Positions 53,468-64,000 of a DNA stretch of 64,000 nucleotides are shown here, piece after piece (positions within the stretch are counted from its first letter, which is position 1; each line of letters starts with the position of its first letter). The stretch is from Parazoarcus communis SWub3 = DSM 12120 (GTDB lineage: Bacteria; Pseudomonadota; Gammaproteobacteria; Burkholderiales; Rhodocyclaceae). A program made the translations under genes and the position numbers. The stretch is from positions 248,001 through 312,000 of the forward strand of contig NZ_QKOE01000004.1 of assembly GCF_003226565.1 (NCBI RefSeq), in the 5' to 3' direction. The notes beneath the pieces are model-generated. The model searched no databases and was not told the origin of the DNA. It saw nothing but the letters and a program-made list of their open reading frames with translations.

Positions 53468-53737
53468 TCAGGCCGCGGCGACTTCTCCAACGCTGCATTT
53501 GGCAACGCCAAATGCAGTACGAACCAGCAAGGGGTAGCTGTCACCACTGAAACTACCGAAGTGACCGATGTTGTAGCCGACAACGTGACCGTCCACCCGG
53601 CCGATGCGCACTGGCTGACCAATGCGAAAGCCGGCATGAATGGCATGAGTGACTGCTTCTTCGATGCAGGTATGGTCGGCGGGCGAGTTGTCGTCCATGC
53701 GGCCGCCTTGCACAAGGACGAGATGTTGGGCGTTCAT
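53468..53737 (-). CDS. Hypothetical 89-residue protein
   Basis: The frame has a good start: AGAGG precedes ATG 53737 by 7 nt. Residues MNAQHLVLVQGGRMDDNSPADHTCIEEAVTHAIHAGFRIGQPVRIGRVDGHVVGYNIGHFG show compact composition with short glycine turns, like a small globular protein; I do not recognise a family. A perfect 11-bp inverted repeat (CTGCATTTGGC, 53493-53517) lies in the last codons. The gene stands alone between the cyclase and sigma-factor genes. Confidence 0.55.
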   Translation of the reverse strand: MNAQHLVLVQGGRMDDNSPADHTCIEEAVTHAIHAGFRIGQPVRIGRVDGHVVGYNIGHFGSFSGDSYPLLVRTAFGVAKCSVGEVAAA

Positions 53738-53941
53738 GATGGCCTCTGCAGAGTCGTAAGGATGCTGCTCTGTCGATTGTTATAACGGCATGTGGGGCTG
53801 TGGCTTGATTGTGGTTAACCGCAAAAAGGCAAATCGCAGGGCATTTGTCACGAAACCTTGCGGTATTACGCTTATGCAGAACCGAGTGTATCGTCAGTTT
53901 CCGTCAACGTAACGCCGCGCTGCAGCATGAATGGCAAGGGT

Positions 53942-55225
53942 TTACCCTTGATTGCAGCGTTCTGCCCGTGAGCGCAGCAATGCCTGCTCGCGTGTGTTGC
54001 GGGTCAGCGTCGCGGCACGCTCGAACTCGATGCGTGCCTCATCCCGACGGTTCAGACGCAATAGGAGGTCGCCCCGGACACTAGGCAGAAGGTGGTAGCC
54101 TTGCAGCGCCTGCCCGTTGCATAGGGCGTCGACAATGGCCAGCCCATCCTCGGGGCCGGAGGCCATGCCGACTGCGACTGCACGATTGAGCTCGATGATG
54201 GGTGATGGCGTCAATCGCGCAAGCGTTCCATAGAGTGCGGCGATCTGTCCCCAGTCGGTGTGCTCGGGGGCTGACGCCCGTGCGTGGCAGGCTGCAATCG
54301 CCGCCTGTAGCGTGTAGCTGCCCGGCGAACTGGGCAAGGCCTCTGCCCGGGCAAGTGCCGTCAAACCTTGGTGAATCCGGATCCGGTCCCAGCGTGATCG
54401 ATCCTGGTCCATCAACAGTACGGGTTCCCCATCGGATGAGACCCGCGCCTTCAAGCGCGAGGCCTGGAGTTCCATCAGCGCGAGCAGACCAAAAGCCTCG
54501 CTTTCCCCAGGCATCAGGCCCGTCAGCATGCGCGTCAGCCGGGTGGCTTCCTCACACAGGGCGGGGCGGGTCCATTCGCCGCCGGTGGTGGCGGCGTAGC
54601 CTTCGTTGAAAATCAGGTACAGCACTTCCAGCACCGTGCCAAGACGCGGATGCAGCTCGGCAGCGGTTGGCAATTCGAAGGGAATGCGGGCCTGGCTCAA
54701 GGCCCGTTTGGCGCGGACGATGCGCTGTGCAACGGTGGGTTCCGGTTTGAGATAGGCGCGGGCGATCTCGGTTGTGCTCAGGCCCCCCATGACCCGCAGC
54801 GTCAGCATACAGCGCGACTCGGCCGGCAGCATGGGGTGGCAGGCGGTGAAGATCAAGCGCAAGGTGTCGTCACCGACCGGGTCGTCCAGGCGGGTATCGA
54901 CTGCCTCGGCATGGGCCGCGGTGGCGAGCTCGTGCTGAAAGTCCAGCTCACGGCCGATCTCCATGGCCTTCTCTGCGGCGAAGCGCTTGTGCCGCAAGTG
55001 GTCCAGCGCCCGTCGCCGGGCAGTGGTCAGCAACCAGGCGCCGGGTTTTTCCGGAATGCCGTCTACCGGCCAGTGTTCGAGTGCGGCCAGTAGGGCGTCC
55101 TGCGCAAACTCCTCCGCCAGACCGACGTCGCGCACGATGCGTGCCACGCCGCCAATGATGCTGGCCGCCTCTATGCGCCATACCGCTTCGATGGCTTTGC
55201 GGCTTTCAAGGTCCTGTCGGGTCAT
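53942..55225 (-). CDS. ECF sigma factor with C-terminal helical extension (ECF42 type)
   Basis: The 427 residues carry an ECF sigma region 2 (GGVARIVRDVGLAEEFAQDALLAALEHWPVDGIPEKPGAWLLTTARRRALDHLRHKR) and region 4 (LSTTEIARAYLKPEPTVAQRIVRAKRALSQ), then a 250-residue C-terminal part with TPR-like repeats (e.g. FNEGYAATTGGEWTRPALCEEATRLTRMLTGLMPGE). This is the ECF42 group, which lacks an anti-sigma factor and is usually next to a YCII/DGPF protein, as here. The start is uncertain; ATG 55225 was chosen and upstream in-frame codons exist. Confidence 0.88.
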   Translation of the reverse strand: MTRQDLESRKAIEAVWRIEAASIIGGVARIVRDVGLAEEFAQDALLAALEHWPVDGIPEKPGAWLLTTARRRALDHLRHKRFAAEKAMEIGRELDFQHELATAAHAEAVDTRLDDPVGDDTLRLIFTACHPMLPAESRCMLTLRVMGGLSTTEIARAYLKPEPTVAQRIVRAKRALSQARIPFELPTAAELHPRLGTVLEVLYLIFNEGYAATTGGEWTRPALCEEATRLTRMLTGLMPGESEAFGLLALMELQASRLKARVSSDGEPVLLMDQDRSRWDRIRIHQGLTALARAEALPSSPGSYTLQAAIAACHARASAPEHTDWGQIAALYGTLARLTPSPIIELNRAVAVGMASGPEDGLAIVDALCNGQALQGYHLLPSVRGDLLLRLNRRDEARIEFERAATLTRNTREQALLRSRAERCNQG

Positions 55226-55253
55226 CGCCGGCAGTGAGAGGCGGGATGCGGGA

Positions 55254-55610
55254 TCAGCGGATGTAACAAGGCGCGCACTCGCGCACTTCCACCGTTGCCC
55301 AGCGGGTGGCAGGGCAGCGGCTGGCGATTGCGACGGCTTCCTCACGGCTGCTCACATCGAGCATGAAGAACCCACCGATCATTTCCCGCGCCTCGGTGAA
55401 GGGGCCGTCCAGCAGCTGAGGGGTGCCATTGCTTGTGGAGAGGCGTACCGCGTGTTCGTCCGGGCGCAGCGACTCGCTGGCCAGCAGGACGCCTTCCGCC
55501 TGCAGCGCCGCGGCATAATTCATCATTTCTTCGTAAAGGTGGCGGGCTTCGGTTTCGTCCCGAGTGGCGCGCTGGCCACGGGGCTCGACGATCAAAAGCA
55601 GAAAAGCCAT
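55254..55610 (-). CDS. YCII (DGPF) domain protein, partner of the ECF sigma factor
   Basis: The 118 residues show the YCII fold with AFLLLIVEPRGQRATRD, YAAALQAEGVLLASESLRPDEHAVRLS and GPFTEAREMIGGFFMLDVSSREEAVAIASR, where DGPFTEAREMIGGF is the DGPF core. GAGG precedes ATG 55610. Its stop lies about 28 nt upstream of the sigma-factor start. In ECF42 systems this partner is the usual target or regulator; the function is unknown. Confidence 0.9.
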   Translation of the reverse strand: MAFLLLIVEPRGQRATRDETEARHLYEEMMNYAAALQAEGVLLASESLRPDEHAVRLSTSNGTPQLLDGPFTEAREMIGGFFMLDVSSREEAVAIASRCPATRWATVEVRECAPCYIR

Positions 55611-55746
55611 GTCTCTTACCTCGAGCGCATCGTCATTCAGTGAAGTGTCAGGCAATTCATTGTGGATGAAGAATCACGATCGAACAAACCGTGGACGTGC
55701 ATGAGCATACGGCACGGGTGCCGGGCGTTTGAATGTGGTGGGCGCA

Positions 55747-56889
55747 TCACCCCGTTTCATTGCGAAACGGCGAGCGTTCCGACAGTTCGTCCATGTAAAA
55801 ACGCATGCCTTCGGTTTCGCGGGCGAGAAAGCGATCGACCGCATCGCGAAAGCGTGGGTCTGCAATCCAGTGTGCCGAGCGCGTTGGCACGGGCTCGAGG
55901 CCGCGTGACAGTTTGTGCTCGCCCTGCGCGCCGCCTTCGAAACGCTGCAGGCCATGGCGGATGCAGTAGTCGATCGCCTGGTAGTAGCACAACTCGAAAT
56001 GCAGGCAGGGCAGGTGCTCCAACGCCCCCCAGTAGCGGCCGTACAGGGCCTGCTGGTCGCACAGGAAGAAGGCCGCGGCCACTGGCTGGCCGTCGCGTTC
56101 TGCCAGCACCAGGCGCACGCCGTCGGGTAGCCTGCGTGCCAGTTCGGTAAAGAAGTCCGGGGTCAGGTAGGGCGTAGACCGGTGCTGCGCGTAGGTTGTG
56201 GCGTAGCAATGGTAAAAGAAGCGCCAGTCCTCGGTTCGGGCGCTGTGGCCATCTTCCCAGCGCAGGCTCAGTCCATGGGCGGCAGCACGGCGGCGGTCCT
56301 GGCGGATCTTCTTGCGTTTCTCGTGATTCAGATGTGCCAGAAATCCGTCGAAATCAGCGTACCCGGCGTTGTTCCAGTGAAACTGCACGCCCTGGCGCAG
56401 CATCAATCCCGCTTCACGTAGCCATTCACCCTCCTGCTCGGTCGGGAACAGCAGATGAAAGGACGACTGGCCGCTCTCCGTGACCATTGCCATCACGGCG
56501 CCCAGCAGATCGCGGCGCGCGGCATCATCCACGCCGAGCAGGCGCATGCCCGGTACCGGGCAGAAAGGCAGCGCAGCCAGCCACTTCGGATAGTAGGCCA
56601 GGCCGTGGCGGTGGTAGGCCTCCGCCCACGCCCAGTCGAACACGTATTCGCCGTAGGAGTGGTGCTTCTCGTACAGCGGCATTGCTGCGATCAACGCACC
56701 GTTGCGCCACAGCGTCGCATGGCGGGGCACCCAGCCCGTGTCGCCGCCCACGCAGCCGGTGGTCTCCAGCGTATCCAGAAAGGCATGTGACGTGCAGGGC
56801 TGGCCGTCGGTCAGTGCATCCCATTGTGCGGCGGGTAGGTCAGCCAGATGGTCAAGCAGGGCAAAGCCATTTGCGGGGCGGGAAGTCAT
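55747..56889 (-). CDS. GNAT-like/FemAB-like acyltransferase (DUF482 family)
   Basis: The 380 residues begin with the DUF482 blocks AQWDALTDGQPCTSHAFLDTLETTGCVGGDTGW and YGEYVFDWAWAEAYHRHGLAYYPKWLAALPF. The C-terminal part shows EKRKKIRQDRRR, the acyltransferase-like VRLVLAERDGQPVAAAFFLCDQQALYGRYWGALE and FEGGAQGEHKLSRGLEPVPTRSAHW. DUF482 proteins are annotated as peptidoglycan-biosynthesis-like GNATs, without proven substrate. It is upstream of and close to mazEF. Confidence 0.85.
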   Translation of the reverse strand: MTSRPANGFALLDHLADLPAAQWDALTDGQPCTSHAFLDTLETTGCVGGDTGWVPRHATLWRNGALIAAMPLYEKHHSYGEYVFDWAWAEAYHRHGLAYYPKWLAALPFCPVPGMRLLGVDDAARRDLLGAVMAMVTESGQSSFHLLFPTEQEGEWLREAGLMLRQGVQFHWNNAGYADFDGFLAHLNHEKRKKIRQDRRRAAAHGLSLRWEDGHSARTEDWRFFYHCYATTYAQHRSTPYLTPDFFTELARRLPDGVRLVLAERDGQPVAAAFFLCDQQALYGRYWGALEHLPCLHFELCYYQAIDYCIRHGLQRFEGGAQGEHKLSRGLEPVPTRSAHWIADPRFRDAVDRFLARETEGMRFYMDELSERSPFRNETG

Positions 56890-56895
56890 GGCGCC

Positions 56896-57222
56896 TCAGG
56901 CAAGCATCTGCAACAGGGTGGGGTGCCAGATGGCTGTGTCGATATCCCCCATCTTGCGTGTGAGGCGAATCTTGTCGACGCAGCGGAGTTGGTCCAGCAG
57001 GATGCGAGCGGGCTTTCCGTGAAACTCGGTTTCCGGCCGGCAACCCAATGGCTGCCCCTTGCTGGTGATGGGGGCTACGATCACGCGAGGCAAGGCTGCG
57101 TTCATGTCGTCGGGCGAAATCACCAGTGCAGGACGGGTTTTCTGGATTTCACTGCCGACCGTCGGATCAAGATTCACCCAATAAACCTCTCCGCGACAGA
57201 TGCGTGAGCCTCCCCTTACCAT
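56896..57222 (-). CDS. mazF: MazF-type toxin (endoribonuclease)
   Basis: The 108 residues have the PemK/MazF fold: CRGEVYWVNLDPTVGSEIQKTRPALVISPDDMNAALPRVIVAPITSKG (GEVYWV and RPALVIS motifs; catalytic Arg and Thr/Ser positions intact) and VDKIRLTRKMGDID. It cleaves mRNA when free of MazE. The start ATG 57222 overlaps the mazE stop by 7 nt, so the antitoxin is translated first. Confidence 0.95.
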   Translation of the reverse strand: MVRGGSRICRGEVYWVNLDPTVGSEIQKTRPALVISPDDMNAALPRVIVAPITSKGQPLGCRPETEFHGKPARILLDQLRCVDKIRLTRKMGDIDTAIWHPTLLQMLA

Positions 57223-57452
57223 TCCCACTCACCCGCGTCCGCATCAACAGGGAGCGTGCCCCACGCATCCGTATCGGCCTCCGCGCGATAATGGTCGAAC
57301 CAACCGGTGCGGGAGGGTTGCACCGGTTCGATGACAATGCGGGCGCCGTCCAAGCGCATCTCCACCTCGTCAGCGATACCGCACTCCGCCAATAGTGGGG
57401 CTGGAATCAGGATTCCGCGTGAATTGCCGATTTTTCTGACTGTTGTACGCAT
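57216..57452 (-). CDS. mazE: MazE-type antitoxin (AbrB/SpoVT fold)
   Basis: The 78 residues start MRTTVRKIGNSRGILIPAPLLAE, the swapped-hairpin DNA-binding domain, with an acidic C-terminus (EADTDAWGTLPVDADAGEWEW) that neutralises MazF. It binds its own promoter, consistent with the dyad at 57473-57491. AGGA precedes ATG 57452. The operon is mazE-mazF. Confidence 0.93.
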   Translation of the reverse strand: MRTTVRKIGNSRGILIPAPLLAECGIADEVEMRLDGARIVIEPVQPSRTGWFDHYRAEADTDAWGTLPVDADAGEWEW

Positions 57453-57472
57453 GGAGAGGTCCTGTCATGGCT

Positions 57473-57491
57473 GTGATAACGTTGTTATTAC
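57473..57491. promoter_or_regulatory. Candidate MazE operator upstream of mazEF
   Basis: GTGATAAC-GTT-GTTATTAC is an inverted repeat matching 7 of 8 positions, 20 bp upstream of the mazE start on the reverse strand. It lies at the expected place of the promoter and resembles the AT-rich dyads bound by AbrB-type antitoxins. Confidence 0.55.
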
Positions 57492-57718
57492 ATCAGGAAG
57501 CGCGATCAAGATCAAGAAGGCGTATCGCTTGCCCTATTTTTGTGCAACTGCAAAATATCCTTGCTGGACCGAGGCTTGGGGTCGGTGTCCCCGGCTTATC
57601 CACAGGCTTGCTCACGGTGTATGTGCACAGCTGAGTGTGTCTTTCGGTACCGCTGGATGCCGAATCCGGCAGGGGTCAGTGCGCCGGTCGGGGGCGTGAC
57701 GCGGTATAGTTGCGCCCC

Positions 57719-59727
<2,009 letters not shown>

Positions 59728-59737
59728 TCGTCACGGC

Positions 59738-59762
59738 CGGTCAGGCTTCAGGCCTGGCCGGT
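59738..59762 (+). terminator. Hairpin downstream of glnB
   Basis: CCGGTCAGGC and GCCTGGCCGG pair (one G-U) around a short loop, followed by TAGATTTA. It sits between glnB and the convergent Smr gene. The T tract is poor. Confidence 0.45.
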
Positions 59763-59766
59763 AGAT

Positions 59767-60825
59767 TTACCGGCGGGTGCTGTTCTGCGCCCGCATCAAT
59801 ACCAGCAGTGCCCCACCGCCGCCATCGTGCGGGCCCGCCTGGCAGAACGCCAGAATCTCTTCCCGCTGTGCCAGCCAGCCGCGCGACAACTGCTTGAGGA
59901 TGGACACCTTGCCCGGTGAGCCCAGGCCCTTGCCGTGGATCACCCGGATGCAGCGCTTGCCCTGATGCAGTGCCGACGCAAGAAAATGCGCCAGTGCCTC
60001 CCGTGCTTCGTCGCGGGTCAGCCCATGCAGATCGATCTCGCCCTGCAATACCCAGCGCCCGCGACGCAGGTCGCTCAGCACCCGGCGCGGCAACCCGGGT
60101 CGCAGGAAGGCGGCTTCGTCGCCCATGTCCAGACGATCTTCGAAGGTCAGTGGGGCCGCCAGCGACTCGTGCAAGGCTTCGCGCTCGTCGGCTTCGAGTT
60201 TCAGCGGTAGCGGGGCAGGTGTGGGTGCGTTCAGTTCGACCCGGTTGCGAGTATCGACAGGTCGTGCTCCGCGTGTCGCGAGGCGGAACAGTACAGCGGG
60301 GTCGGACAGGTCGGCATCTGCCGGCAGCACCATCGGGGGCGGTTCGGATCCGCCCAGTCGTGCAGCTTCGGCCTCTGCCTGCAGGGCGCCGATGCCGCGC
60401 GGGCGGCGTGGTGCAACGCCAAGCGCCACGCGGCCACTGTCCGCCAATGGCGTGACGTCCGCATACGCGGCTTGCAGTGGATCGAGCGGGGCACGCTTTG
60501 TCACCGGCTCCGGCACGTCGGTGTCGGCCGCTTTGGGGCGTGGCAGTGGTGCAGGGCGAGGGCGGTCCAGCTCCGCGCGACCGCCATCGTCGAGTGGTGC
60601 TACGCCCGCCAGTGACTTGCGGAACAGGGCGAGATCATCTTCTGCCGGTACCGCGTCGGCATCGGCAGAGGTAGGGGATGAGGTCTTTCGGGGCGCGGCC
60701 TTGCCTGTTGGGGCTGCAGGCTTGACCTTGAGCGCGGCCAGCGCCTTGAACGGGTTGTCTGCGCCAGCCTTGCCCGAGCGCTGGGCGGGGGCCGTGTCTT
60801 GCGAACGGGCAGGGCGGCGCGACAT
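59767..60825 (-). CDS. Smr domain protein with a repeated disordered N-terminal region
   Basis: The 352 residues end in an Smr domain (about 255-345: EIDLHGLTRDEAREAL, IRVIHGKGLGSPGKVSIL, GGGALLVLM), a nuclease-like fold found with MutS2 relatives. In front are about 250 residues rich in Pro, Ala, Arg and Asp with three degenerate copies of a motif of the form LFR..L.GV.PL...R..L..P.P.PLP at residues 64-98, 115-143 and 178-208. Most Smr proteins have one such segment. Function in DNA/RNA processing is inferred. ATG 60825 follows trxB by 10 nt. Confidence 0.85.
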   Translation of the reverse strand: MSRRPARSQDTAPAQRSGKAGADNPFKALAALKVKPAAPTGKAAPRKTSSPTSADADAVPAEDDLALFRKSLAGVAPLDDGGRAELDRPRPAPLPRPKAADTDVPEPVTKRAPLDPLQAAYADVTPLADSGRVALGVAPRRPRGIGALQAEAEAARLGGSEPPPMVLPADADLSDPAVLFRLATRGARPVDTRNRVELNAPTPAPLPLKLEADEREALHESLAAPLTFEDRLDMGDEAAFLRPGLPRRVLSDLRRGRWVLQGEIDLHGLTRDEAREALAHFLASALHQGKRCIRVIHGKGLGSPGKVSILKQLSRGWLAQREEILAFCQAGPHDGGGGALLVLMRAQNSTRR

Positions 60826-60835
60826 GGTGGAGCGC

Positions 60836-61843
<1,008 letters not shown>

Positions 61844-62021
61844 TCAGTCCGATGAATGGCGGTAATAGTCCTGAACTATGCTGAGGGTGGAGGGGCAGGC
61901 TCGAGTGCGGCCATGCGGGCTCCATGCCTGATTGCCGTCCGCATTTATTCGTTTATACTTTCGGACGAAATACACCGATACATTTTCGTTATCGAATGCG
62001 ACCTTGCACGATGGAGCCTAC

Positions 62022-62693
62022 ATGAGCCAGCAGAATGCGGTTTCAACAATCGCCCTGAAGACATTCCCGCTGTTCAGCGGCCTGTCGGACGACGTGATTG
62101 CCGCTGTCGCGCGTCATGCCTTGATGCGGCGCTTCCCGCGCGGGCAGACGGTAGTGCGTGCGGGGGATCGCACCGACTATGTCTACTTTGTGCTGACGGG
62201 CAGTCTCAAGGTCGTGGTCAGCGACGAGGACGGCCGCGAGGTCATCCTGTCCATCCTGGGCCAGGGCGAACTGTTCGGCGAGATGGGCATGTTCGGCGAG
62301 CAACCGCGCTCCGCCTCGGTGGTGGCAGTGGTGGCGGCTGATCTGGTCATGATTGCCAAGCACGACTTCCGCGAACTCATGCAGGACAACTTCGAGATTG
62401 CCTGGCGCATCATGTGCAACCTCGCAGAGCGTCTGCGCAATGCCGATCGCAAGATCGAAAGCCTGGCCTTGATGGACGTCTATGGCCGGGTTGCCGGGCT
62501 GCTGCTCGAGATGTCAGAGGATGTCGATGGTGAATCGGTGGTGGTGCGCAAGATCTCCAAGCAGGACATCGCCAAGATGATCGGCGCATCGCGCGAGATG
62601 GTGTCCCGTGTCATGAAAGACCTCGGGCAGCAGGGGCTGATCGAGGAAACCCCCAATGGCATCATCCTGCGCGAACGCCTCAATGAGCTCTGA
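62022..62693 (+). CDS. Crp/Fnr family transcriptional regulator
   Basis: The 223 residues have a cyclic-nucleotide-like domain with LFGEMGMFGEQPRSASVVAVV and a HTH (SKQDIAKMIGASREMVSRVMKDLGQQGLI). No FNR cysteines are seen. Phosphate-binding Arg of the cAMP pocket (EQPRSAS) is kept, so it may bind a cyclic nucleotide. This is the third Crp/Fnr-family gene of the window. GGAG precedes ATG 62022. Confidence 0.9.
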   Translation: MSQQNAVSTIALKTFPLFSGLSDDVIAAVARHALMRRFPRGQTVVRAGDRTDYVYFVLTGSLKVVVSDEDGREVILSILGQGELFGEMGMFGEQPRSASVVAVVAADLVMIAKHDFRELMQDNFEIAWRIMCNLAERLRNADRKIESLALMDVYGRVAGLLLEMSEDVDGESVVVRKISKQDIAKMIGASREMVSRVMKDLGQQGLIEETPNGIILRERLNEL

Positions 62694-62797
62694 ACCTGGC
62701 TGGCGTCCTCGGGCCGATTTCCGGGCCTGACCGTTGGCCGGTGCGGGTAGTTTGTTTCGCACGGCAACATCGAGGGCGGCGGGGGCGGTCCATCGCA

Positions 62798-62803
62798 TAT
62801 AAT
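62798..62803 (+). promoter_or_regulatory. -10 element before ftsK
   Basis: TATAAT 39 bp upstream of the ftsK start; the GC-rich upstream sequence gives no clear -35. Confidence 0.45.
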
Positions 62804-62841
62804 CCGGGTTGTTTCCTGTTCCGGTCGCCGATCGCCCCCTG

Positions 62842-64000
62842 ATGCTGTCTCGTTCGTCATCCCGTTCCCAGCCTTTACCCGAGAAAATCTCGCTTTTGTT
62901 ACAGGAAGCCCGTTGGCTGATCCTGGGCGTGATGTCGCTCTACATCGGGCTGGTGCTGCTCGGCTACAACAAGGCCGATCCGGGCTGGTCGCATGCTTCG
63001 GTGGTCGATCGCATCACCAATCCGGGCGGGCGGTTTGGCGCCTGGCTGGCCGATTTGCTGCTTTATCTGCACGGCGTGTCGGCGTGGTGGTGGGTCGTGT
63101 TTCTCGGCTACGGCCTGATGTGGGGCTTTCGCCGTCTCAAGAACCAGCTGACCATCGATCGCCGGTCGTTCTTCTTTGTGTTTGCCGGCTTTCTGGTGGT
63201 GTTGATCACCAGCAGCGCGCTCGAGTATCTGCGTTTCCACTCTCACGGTGCGGCCTTGCCGCTGTCGCCCGGCGGCCTGTTTGGCATGGAGCTTGGACAG
63301 CTGGTCCAGCGCAACTTCGGCTTTACCGGTGGCACCTTGCTGCTGCTGGCCCTGATGGCGGCAGGGCTGTCGCTGTTTACCGGCATCTCGTGGCTGAGTG
63401 CGGCCGAGGGTGTGGGCGCCTGGCTGGAGCAATCCGTGCTGTCGGCACAAGCCGCATGGGCGCGCTGGCAGGACCGCAAGGTGGGGCAACAGATTGCACA
63501 AAAGCGCGAAGCGGTGGTCGAAACCCGCCGGCGCAAGGTCGAGCAGGCACCGCCCGCGCCGTTGCGCATCGAACCTGCAGTGGTCGAGGTTCAGCGCTCC
63601 GAGCGGGTGGAGCGCGAGCGTCAGCAAACCCTGTTCGACGACAACCCCGAAGGCGCGATCCCGCCGCTTGGCCTGCTCGACCCGCCGACTGTCAATGGCG
63701 AGCCACCGTCGCCCGAAGCGCTGGAATTCACCTCCCGGCTGATCGAGACCAAGCTGGCTGACTTCGGTGTCGAGGTCAAGGTGCTGGCTGCGTACCCGGG
63801 GCCGGTGATCACCCGCTACGAGATCGAGCCTGCTGTCGGCGTCAAGGGCAGTCAGGTGGTCAATCTGGCCAAGGATCTTGCCCGGGCGCTGTCCATGGTA
63901 TCGATCCGCATGGTCGAGACCGTGCCGGGCAAGTCCTGCATGGCGCTCGAACTGCCCAACCCCAAGCGTCAGACCGTGCGCCTGTCAGAAATCCTCGGCT
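62842..64000 (+). CDS. ftsK: DNA translocase FtsK, N-terminal part (cut by window end)
   Basis: FtsK anchors at the septum and pumps DNA during division. From ATG 62842 there are 386 residues without a stop. The first 190 carry membrane helices (WLILGVMSLYIGLVLLGYN ... FFVFAGFLVVLITSSALEYL ... LLLLALMAAGLSLFTGISWL); the next 120 are a charged linker; the alpha domain starts at ALEFTSRLIETKLADFGVEVKVLAAYPGPVITRYEIEPAVGVKGSQVVNLAKDLARALSM. The linker (about residues 195-290) is short. The motor is beyond the window. Confidence 0.95.
   Translation, partial: MLSRSSSRSQPLPEKISLLLQEARWLILGVMSLYIGLVLLGYNKADPGWSHASVVDRITNPGGRFGAWLADLLLYLHGVSAWWWVVFLGYGLMWGFRRLKNQLTIDRRSFFFVFAGFLVVLITSSALEYLRFHSHGAALPLSPGGLFGMELGQLVQRNFGFTGGTLLLLALMAAGLSLFTGISWLSAAEGVGAWLEQSVLSAQAAWARWQDRKVGQQIAQKREAVVETRRRKVEQAPPAPLRIEPAVVEVQRSERVERERQQTLFDDNPEGAIPPLGLLDPPTVNGEPPSPEALEFTSRLIETKLADFGVEVKVLAAYPGPVITRYEIEPAVGVKGSQVVNLAKDLARALSMVSIRMVETVPGKSCMALELPNPKRQTVRLSEILG

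Overview
The window is high-GC chromosomal DNA, apparently from a facultatively anaerobic, denitrifier-like betaproteobacterium of the Rhodocyclales (Thauera/Azoarcus/Aromatoleum/Zoogloea type). This placement is inferred from gene content: a complete cbb3 oxidase cluster, FNR- and DNR-type regulators, class I PHA synthase, a DksA without its zinc ligands, and membrane-bound urate oxidase PuuD. No phage, IS, plasmid or CRISPR genes are visible. Codon use and gene density look core-like throughout. Layout: (1) 1-4.7 kb, cytochrome bd oxidase (cydB, cydA, small subunit cydP) facing a sigma-54 activator with a cysteine-bearing PAS domain. Two near-identical -24/-12 elements and two copies of a 26-bp motif flank the activator gene. 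One promoter reads into cydPAB. The other reads into about 115 nt of non-coding, strongly self-complementary DNA that looks like an undescribed sigma-54-dependent small RNA. (2) 4.7-13.1 kb, ProQ-type RNA chaperone, CreA, a 53-aa membrane protein, tRNA-Thr, an XRE regulator, an HDOD protein, a chemoreceptor with a FliA promoter, YihY, a trypsin-like protease, DksA, a repeat element with terminal inverted repeats, a DedA/YqaA protein and tRNA-fMet. (3) 13.1-22.9 kb, two L,D-transpeptidase-fold proteins, PHA depolymerase, malate synthase with a divergent LysR, hydroxypyruvate isomerase, an EamA exporter and a YhcB-like protein. (4) 22.9-27.6 kb, a six-gene urate-to-ureidoglycolate operon (uraH-puuD-uraD-puuE-alc-allA). 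(5) 27.8-33.4 kb, a second tRNA-Thr, an MFS exporter, glutathione-dependent formaldehyde detoxification (adhC-fghA) with a LysR regulator, an SDR dehydrogenase and a shorter copy of the repeat. (6) 33.5-42.3 kb, ccoI-ccoS, then ccoNOQP-ccoG-ccoH/fixH and two small membrane proteins. A probable FNR-driven small RNA sits between ccoS and ccoN. (7) 42.3-51.3 kb, Usp, a beta-CASP hydrolase, PHA synthase, DNR-type regulator, SirB2, FNR, hemN, TauE/SafE protein, CopZ-like protein and pyrophosphatase. (8) 51.4-64 kb, AlkB, a diguanylate cyclase, an ECF sigma factor with a YCII partner, a DUF482 protein, mazEF, nadE, PII, a Smr protein with a repeated N-terminus, trxB, a Crp/Fnr regulator and the start of ftsK. 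The genes form a coherent low-oxygen programme. Two high-affinity oxidases (bd under sigma-54, cbb3 under FNR), anaerobic haem synthesis (hemN), copper delivery to cbb3 (ccoI, TauE/SafE, CopZ), the regulators FNR and DNR, and PHA/Usp functions lie together. Four sites of the form TTGAY-N4-GTCAA mark this regulon. Urate and allantoin breakdown yields glyoxylate, which the nearby malate synthase can return to central metabolism. The findings judged most novel are the two small-RNA candidates, one sigma-54-dependent and one FNR-dependent, each tied to a terminal-oxidase locus.
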